NCBI GenBank assembly: GCA_016880225.1
Contig: JAEHDT010000093.1
Span: forward strand, 1-10,396
DNA length: 10,396 nt
Source: Gemmatimonadota bacterium
GTDB taxonomy: Bacteria > Gemmatimonadota > Gemmatimonadetes > Gemmatimonadales > GWC2-71-9
Direction of reading: 5' to 3'
Positions 7,024 through 10,396 of this stretch are shown here, in pieces. Position 1 is the first letter of the stretch, and each line of letters opens with the position of its first letter. The position numbers and the translations under genes were made by a program. The notes beneath the pieces are model-generated. The model saw only the letters and a list, made by a program, of their open reading frames with translations, did no database searches and had not been told where the DNA came from.

Positions 7024-8213
7024 GCCGGTCGTGCTGGCTGTGCGACTGGTTCCTGATGCGTCTTGGGCACCCGGAAACACACCAATCCCCCCAACGCCAT
7101 CACCGCTCCCGCGACAAGAAACGCCGCCGCGTGCGAGGCGTCGTACACCCGCCCCAGCGCCAGGGGCCCGAGCAGCCGCCCGAGGGCCCCCAGGGCCTGC
7201 GCCGCGCCGAGCACCGTCCCCTGCTCCGCGGGACCGGCGAACACCGAGACGAGCCCCGTGGCCGCCGGTCCAAAGATGCTGTTCGAGAATGCCAGCGCCG
7301 CAGTCCAGGCGTACAGCGCGGCGCTCGAATGGAGCGCCGGGATCACGCCGATGCCGAGCGCCATGCCGAACCCGCCAGCGATGAGCAGCGCACGATCGCC
7401 GAACCGGCGGGCGAGCTTGCCGAACGCGTACCCCTGCACCACCGCCGCGGTCGCCCCGATCACCGTGAAGAGCCAGCCGAGCTGGTGCTCCTGCCAGCCG
7501 AAGGTCAGGTTCGCCCAGAACGGCAGTGCGACGGTATAGCCCGAGAACGCGAACGGCGCGACCAGCCACGCGAGCATCAGCGGCGCCAGACGCGGATTCC
7601 TCATGGCGTCGCCGATGTGGGAGAAGTCCCACAGCTGGCGCGCCGTGCGGTGCTCGGACTTGAGCGACTCGGGAAGGACCAGATACGCGGACCCGAAGTT
7701 CGCGAGCGACAGACCGGCGGCGACCAGGCCGGGCGCGGCGGGCCCGAGGTAGTGCGCGGACAGCCCGCCGAGGGCGGGCCCGATGATGAAACCCAGACCG
7801 AACGCGGCGCCGATGATCCCCATGCCGCGCGAGCGCTCCGCCGGCGACGTGATGTCGGCGATGTAGGCTTGCGCCGCGGAGATATTGCCGCCCGCAAAGC
7901 CGGAGACGACGCGGGCCACGAACAGGACGGCATATGAGTGCGCCGCGGCGAACAGCAGGTACCCGAGCGCATTGACGAGCATCGTGGCGAGCAGGATAGG
8001 GCGGCGCCCCACACGATCCGAGGTGCGGCCCAGGAACGATGTCGCGACGAACTGCATGCCGGAGAAGACGGCGAGCAGCGCGCCCAGCCCCAACCCGCCC
8101 GCGCCGAGGCGCTTTGCGTAGTACGGCAGGATCGGGATGATGATCCCGAACCCGATGAGATCGACGACGACGGTGAAGAAGATGACGGCGAAGCGCGAGC
8201 GGGCGGCGGGCAT
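7017..8213 (-). CDS. MFS drug/proton antiporter, TetA-like (DHA1 family)
   Basis: The 398-residue protein has hydrophobic segments consistent with 12 transmembrane helices in the inner membrane. DLIGFGIIIPILPYY (18-32) in helix 1 is typical of DHA1/TetA-type exporters. Motif A, GRTSDRVGRRP (62-72), lies between helices 2 and 3. The antiporter motif C, ending in GFIIGPALGG (141-150), lies in helix 5. The family usually exchanges protons for small molecules such as tetracyclines or other toxic compounds. The substrate here is unknown, and nothing shows that it gives antibiotic resistance. The ATG at 8213 opens the first hydrophobic segment after a short basic tail; no Shine-Dalgarno sequence precedes it, so it may be nearly leaderless. 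The gene diverges from the Rieske fusion over 40 bases, and its stop lies inside the CTAG repeat arm. No TetR-type regulator gene is adjacent in the window. Confidence 0.93.
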   Translation of the reverse strand: MPAARSRFAVIFFTVVVDLIGFGIIIPILPYYAKRLGAGGLGLGALLAVFSGMQFVATSFLGRTSDRVGRRPILLATMLVNALGYLLFAAAHSYAVLFVARVVSGFAGGNISAAQAYIADITSPAERSRGMGIIGAAFGLGFIIGPALGGLSAHYLGPAAPGLVAAGLSLANFGSAYLVLPESLKSEHRTARQLWDFSHIGDAMRNPRLAPLMLAWLVAPFAFSGYTVALPFWANLTFGWQEHQLGWLFTVIGATAAVVQGYAFGKLARRFGDRALLIAGGFGMALGIGVIPALHSSAALYAWTAALAFSNSIFGPAATGLVSVFAGPAEQGTVLGAAQALGALGRLLGPLALGRVYDASHAAAFLVAGAVMALGGLVCFRVPKTHQEPVAQPARPAG

Positions 8214-8219
8214 AAGGGC

Positions 8220-8228
8220 TAGAATCTA
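8220..8228. promoter_or_regulatory. Palindrome TAGAATCTA in a divergent intergenic region
   Basis: The 40 bases between the divergent MFS and Rieske-fusion starts contain TAGA-A-TCTA. Read rightward, TAGAAT (8220-8225) matches five of six -10 consensus bases and would place transcription start about 20 bases before the Rieske ATG. Read leftward, TAGATT (8228-8223) is a weaker -10 and would place the start only a few bases before the MFS ATG. No convincing -35 was found on either side. This is a candidate shared promoter core or operator, not an established one. Confidence 0.3.
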
Positions 8229-8242
8229 CGCCGCCCTCTCTC

Positions 8243-8246
8243 GGAG
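8243..8246 (+). promoter_or_regulatory. Ribosome binding site of the Rieske fusion gene
   Basis: GGAG lies 7 bases before the ATG at 8254. It supports this start over the in-frame codon at 8137, which would put 39 extra residues antisense to the MFS gene ahead of the Rieske fold. Confidence 0.6.
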
Positions 8247-8253
8247 TGCTCGC

Positions 8254-9372
8254 ATGGCCACGTGGCACCGTCTCGGCGACCGGGCCGAGCTGCTCACCCG
8301 CGTTCCCTGCGCCGTCAAGCTCGAGCGCTGGTCGGTCGCGCTGTTCTTCCACGACGGCGCGTTCCGCGCGATCGGGAACAGCTGCAACCACAAGGGCGGT
8401 CCCCTGGCCGAAGGCCGGCTGCACGGCGAATTCGTGATGTGCCCGTGGCACGCGTGGGAGTACAGCGTGGTCACCGGCAAGGGTCCGGAAGGTTACGACG
8501 AGGAGCAGGTGCCGGTGTTCGCGGTCGAGGAGCGCGCCCACGGCGTGTACGTCCAGACCCCGCCCACGATGCCCCGGAAGCTCGTCAAGCACATGCCGTC
8601 GCACCTGCTCGCGGAGCATCCCAAGCCCGCGGGCGCGCCGCCGCGCGTGCTCGGCATTTCCACCACCGCGATGGACGACGTCAACCCGCGATTCTCCACG
8701 TCCGACGCGCTGCTCGAGCACGCCCTCGATCAAGCGAAGCGCCGCGGTGCCGACGTCCAGCACATCAAGCTTCGCGACCTGAAGTTCCGCCATTGCGAAG
8801 GCAACTACTCCAAGGCGGCGCGCGCCTGCACCTGGCCGTGTGCCATAACGGAGCGCGACCCGGAGGACCAGCTGACCGCCGTGTATGAGGGGCTGGTCCA
8901 TTGGGCGGATGTCGTGCTCATCGGCACCCCGATCCGCTGGGGCAACGCCTCCTCGCTCTACTACAAGATGATCGAGCGGCTGAACTGCGTGCAGAACCAG
9001 GTGACGATCCACAACACGGTGCTGATCAAGCACAAGGTCGCGGCGTTCATCATCACCGGCGGTCAGGACAACATTCAAGCCGTGGCGGGCTCGATGTTCA
9101 CGTTCTGGGCGGAGCTCGGGTTCGTGTTCCCGCCGTTCCCGTTCATCGCGCACTCGCGCGGCTGGGACGCCGAGGACATGCAGAACAACGTGCGCCAAGT
9201 GCTGATGAGCGAGTCGCTGCGCGAGGCCTCGTACGAGCTGCTGGACCGGGCGCTCGACTTCTGGAGCATCATCGATCGTCACAGGGCCGAGATTGACAGG
9301 CCGATGGAGCGGGCCGGCCGCAAGGCGAACGCCCTTCCCGAGCCGGACGACCCCGAGGAGATCACGGTATGA
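8254..9372 (+). CDS. Rieske [2Fe-2S] / flavodoxin-fold FMN reductase fusion
   Basis: The 372-residue cytosolic protein joins two redox domains. Residues 1-102 are a Rieske ferredoxin-like domain with cluster ligands C44-x-H46 and C63-x-x-H66 (CNH and CPWH). Residues about 130-350 are a flavodoxin-fold NAD(P)H-dependent FMN reductase-like domain, opening with the strand RVLGIST and showing DVVLIGTPIRWGNASSLYYKMIERL, where flavin-binding loops lie in this family. Cysteines 181, 192 and 196 sit where the family often has a Cys-rich loop, as in iron-sulfur flavoproteins, but the spacing differs. A linker of about 28 residues joins the domains. Electrons could pass from NAD(P)H through FMN to the Rieske cluster or the reverse; the substrate is unknown. 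There is no signal peptide. The first partner downstream is coupled by an ATGA overlap. It lacks the mononuclear-iron domain of Rieske oxygenases, so it is not itself a dioxygenase. Confidence 0.92.
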   Translation: MATWHRLGDRAELLTRVPCAVKLERWSVALFFHDGAFRAIGNSCNHKGGPLAEGRLHGEFVMCPWHAWEYSVVTGKGPEGYDEEQVPVFAVEERAHGVYVQTPPTMPRKLVKHMPSHLLAEHPKPAGAPPRVLGISTTAMDDVNPRFSTSDALLEHALDQAKRRGADVQHIKLRDLKFRHCEGNYSKAARACTWPCAITERDPEDQLTAVYEGLVHWADVVLIGTPIRWGNASSLYYKMIERLNCVQNQVTIHNTVLIKHKVAAFIITGGQDNIQAVAGSMFTFWAELGFVFPPFPFIAHSRGWDAEDMQNNVRQVLMSESLREASYELLDRALDFWSIIDRHRAEIDRPMERAGRKANALPEPDDPEEITV

Positions 9373-9806
9373 CCCGCCGCATGGAAATCGCCAAGCGCTA
9401 CGAGAAAGCGCTGTTCGCGGGGGACCGCGCCGGCGTCGCCCAGCTGTTCCACGACGACGCCGTGTACTGGGTGGCCGGGGCGCCGCCGATCGGCGGCGAG
9501 TGGCGCGGCCGCGAGCGCGTGCTCGACGCGCTGTGGAACCGCGAGCCTGGCCTGGGCGCGGCCGACTGGGGCTACGAGGAGGTGTGGCGCGAATGGTACG
9601 ACGCCGACGACCGCGTGATCTTCGAGATCCGCGAGCGCTCCTGGCTGAAGGGCCACCCCCACGACGTGATGGACCAGCGGACCTGCGTCGTGATCCGCTT
9701 CCGGCAGGACCGGATCGCCGAGCTGCGGGATTACACGGACAGCCACATCTACGAGGAATTCGCGAAACGGCACCGTGCCGACCTGCCCAAGTTCAAGCAG
9801 CGCTAG
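9369..9806 (+). CDS. SnoaL/NTF2-like family protein
   Basis: This 145-residue protein shows the alpha+beta cone pattern of the NTF2/SnoaL superfamily: an N-terminal helix (EIAKRYEKALFAGD), then LFHDDAVYWVAG, a GEWRGRERVLDALW segment, and a late strand with RFRQDRIAELRDYTDSHIYEEF, where related proteins have the [RK]xYxD motif. Members are small isomerases, hydratases, epoxide hydrolases or ligand-binding proteins; nothing here fixes the reaction. The start at 9369 is favoured because its ATG overlaps the upstream TGA by 4 bases and GAGGAG (9355-9360) lies 8 bases before it; the internal ATG at 9381 has no such site. The overlap implies coupled translation with the Rieske-FMN reductase, so it may act on that enzyme's substrate or product. 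Confidence 0.88.
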   Translation: MTRRMEIAKRYEKALFAGDRAGVAQLFHDDAVYWVAGAPPIGGEWRGRERVLDALWNREPGLGAADWGYEEVWREWYDADDRVIFEIRERSWLKGHPHDVMDQRTCVVIRFRQDRIAELRDYTDSHIYEEFAKRHRADLPKFKQR

Positions 9807-9816
9807 CGGGTCCGCG

Positions 9817-9832
9817 TGTGACGCCCGTCACG
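9817..9832. promoter_or_regulatory. CRP/FNR-type palindrome TGTGA-N6-TCACG
   Basis: TGTGACGCCCGTCACG matches the classical CRP site TGTGA-N6-TCACA at nine of ten defined positions, with perfect six-base arms GTGACG/CGTCAC (9818-9823, 9826-9831). It is the only palindrome of this kind I noticed in the window and lies in the 86-base gap ahead of the Arg/Asp-repeat gene, about 60 bases before its ATG. A CRP/FNR-family regulator is a reasonable candidate. The alternative is a short RNA hairpin after the SnoaL-like gene; no T-run follows, which argues against an intrinsic terminator. Confidence 0.4.
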
Positions 9833-9892
9833 CAGTTAACGCCCTACCCCGACGCCCCGTCTCATCTCCGAACCTCAACCGGGACGACAAAG

Positions 9893-10240
9893 ATGCGACG
9901 TGATATCGCCTTGCTCGCGGTGCTGGCACTCGGCCTCGGCGCCCCTGCGGCGCTCGCGGCCCAGGACTCGAGCGCCGTCAACCGGGACCGCCGCGAGGTC
10001 CGCCACGACCGCCGCGAGCTGCGCGGCGACCGCCGGGACATCCGCCACGACACCAGGGACATCCGGCAGGATCGTCGGGACGTGCGGCAGGACTTGAAGA
10101 GCGGTGACACCACGGACGCGCGGCGCGACGTGCGCGATCTGCGGCGGGACCGGCGCGACCGGCGTCATGACGTGCGCGATGCACGCAGAGATCGCAGGGA
10201 TGTAAGGCAGGACCAGAAGAAAGACAGCACGAAGAACTAG
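9893..10240 (+). CDS. Secreted Arg/Asp heptad-repeat protein of unknown function
   Basis: The 115-residue protein has a clear signal peptide: MRRD, a hydrophobic core to about residue 20, and a cleavage region APAALAAQ near 22-23. The mature part is almost entirely Arg and Asp with few hydrophobics. Residues 32-66 are five heptads of the form DRR(E/D)(V/L/I)R(H/G/Q), one with Thr for the first Arg. After a short break (LKSGDTTDA, 68-76), residues 77-104 are two 14-residue units resembling RRDVRDLRRDRRDR. The regular spacing of opposite charges suggests a long solvent-exposed helix with intrahelical salt bridges. The single small hydrophobic per heptad is too little for an ordinary coiled coil. 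The excess of Arg over acidic residues suggests a polyanion partner such as nucleic acid, LPS or phosphate, but this is inference. I recall similar DRRD-rich exported proteins in other bacteria but know no function. The start is fixed by the signal peptide; GGGA lies 8 bases upstream. The stop codon lies in a repeat arm. Confidence 0.82.
   Translation: MRRDIALLAVLALGLGAPAALAAQDSSAVNRDRREVRHDRRELRGDRRDIRHDTRDIRQDRRDVRQDLKSGDTTDARRDVRDLRRDRRDRRHDVRDARRDRRDVRQDQKKDSTKN
9986..10093 (+). repeat. 21-base tandem repeat encoding DRRDxRx heptads
   Basis: Five in-frame 21-base units run from 9986 to 10090 and end with one further GAC codon. Each starts GAC or GAT followed by an Arg codon (ACC, Thr, in unit 4). 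Third positions vary freely between units (GAC/GAT, CGC/CGT/CGG), so the peptide repeat is better conserved than the DNA. This points to selection on the protein rather than very recent slippage. A second block (10121-10204) has a 42-base period. Confidence 0.75.
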
Positions 10241-10349
10241 ACGGCTAGACGTACAGACGGCTAGCGGCGTGTAGGAGTCAGGCGTGAGGTGGGGCCTACC
10301 TGAGCTCTCGCTACTCACACCCGCTAGCCGTCTAGACGTCTAGCCGTCT
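10239..10349. repeat. Long CTAG-rich inverted repeat after the Arg/Asp-repeat gene
   Basis: Arms 10239-10267 and 10321-10349 are inverted copies matching at 27 of 29 bases, with a 53-base loop. The stem can extend inward by GTGT/ACAC after a one-base bulge, and TCAGG/CCTGA (10278-10282, 10299-10303) can pair inside the loop. The left arm contains GGCTAGACGTACAGACG (10243-10259) and begins within the TAG stop of the preceding gene. CTAG occurs eight times between 10237 and 10371, against well under one expected for this composition. The transcript could fold into a very stable hairpin. No T-run follows the stem. Confidence 0.75.
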
Positions 10350-10355
10350 GACTGA

Positions 10356-10373
10356 CCGTCTAGCCGTCTAGAC
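10356..10373. repeat. Extra partial copy of the CTAG repeat arm
   Basis: CCGTCTAGCCGTCTAGAC repeats the core of the right arm just beyond the hairpin, giving a local tandem array of CGTCTAG units. The remaining bases to the end of the window (10374-10396) show no gene or recognisable signal; the element may continue outside. Confidence 0.5.
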
Positions 10374-10396
10374 TATCGCATCGAGCGTCCGGTCCC

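Noticed and set aside
7017..8213. Calling the MFS gene a tetracycline-resistance determinant
   Set aside because: The motifs show only the DHA1/TetA-like family. Many members export other compounds, and no TetR neighbour is present in the window.
8254..8560. Rieske non-heme-iron aromatic dioxygenase
   Set aside because: The catalytic mononuclear-iron domain is absent; the chain continues into a flavodoxin-fold reductase-like domain.
9369..9380. Start of the SnoaL-like gene at the internal ATG 9381
   Set aside because: The ATG at 9369 has GAGGAG at 8 bases and a 4-base overlap with the preceding stop, while 9381 has no ribosome site.
10239..10373. CRISPR array
   Set aside because: The repeated units are short and inverted, with no set of equal-length unique spacers and no cas genes; an inverted-repeat element explains the pattern.
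1..10396. A multi-gene novel defence or mobile system
   Set aside because: No nuclease, helicase, reverse transcriptase, toxin-antitoxin pair, integrase, transposase or phage gene is recognisable. The genes look like ordinary metabolic, translation-related and envelope functions.

Overview
The window is GC-rich (roughly two thirds G+C by eye), densely coded bacterial DNA. It carries nine protein genes in three same-strand blocks and no gap without a gene longer than about 160 bases. The codon bias, the many secreted or lipoprotein-like products, the Arg/Asp repeat protein and the CTAG-rich intergenic repeats remind me of Gemmatimonadota. That assignment is an inference, as there is no rRNA or other phylogenetic anchor here.

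Block 1 (+ strand, 3-3805): the 3' end of a lysine 2,3-aminomutase gene (kamA); a secreted M1-family (gluzincin) metallopeptidase with a complete zinc site but an altered GxMEN-type exopeptidase motif; and, 14 bases later, a zinc-dependent alcohol dehydrogenase. Block 2 (- strand, transcribed right to left, 8213-3768): an MFS drug-efflux-type transporter; then a diverged elongation factor G paralogue; then, 3 bases later, a lipoprotein-like beta-propeller protein of the SMP-30/NHL type. Its 3' end overlaps the alcohol dehydrogenase gene by 38 bases, tail to tail. Block 3 (+ strand, 8254-10240) diverges from the transporter over only 40 bases: a Rieske [2Fe-2S]/flavodoxin-fold FMN-reductase fusion, a SnoaL/NTF2-like protein coupled to it by an ATGA overlap, and a small secreted Arg/Asp heptad-repeat protein behind its own possible CRP/FNR-type palindrome.

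No known defence, phage, CRISPR or biosynthetic system is visible. The genes look like mixed metabolism, secretion and efflux rather than one pathway. The only probable functional pairs are the Rieske-FMN reductase with its SnoaL-like partner, and the EF-G paralogue with the propeller lipoprotein, the latter on spacing alone.

The most unusual signals are four. First, a dispersed CTAG-rich inverted repeat with core GGCTAGACGYACAGACG sits at the 3' ends of two unrelated genes and supplies their TAG stop codons. Second, the EF-G paralogue has Tyr in place of the catalytic His of the G3 region and SLMD in place of NKxD, yet keeps a canonical domain IV tip. Third, there is the Rieske-flavodoxin fusion. 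Fourth, there is the Arg/Asp heptad-repeat exported protein.
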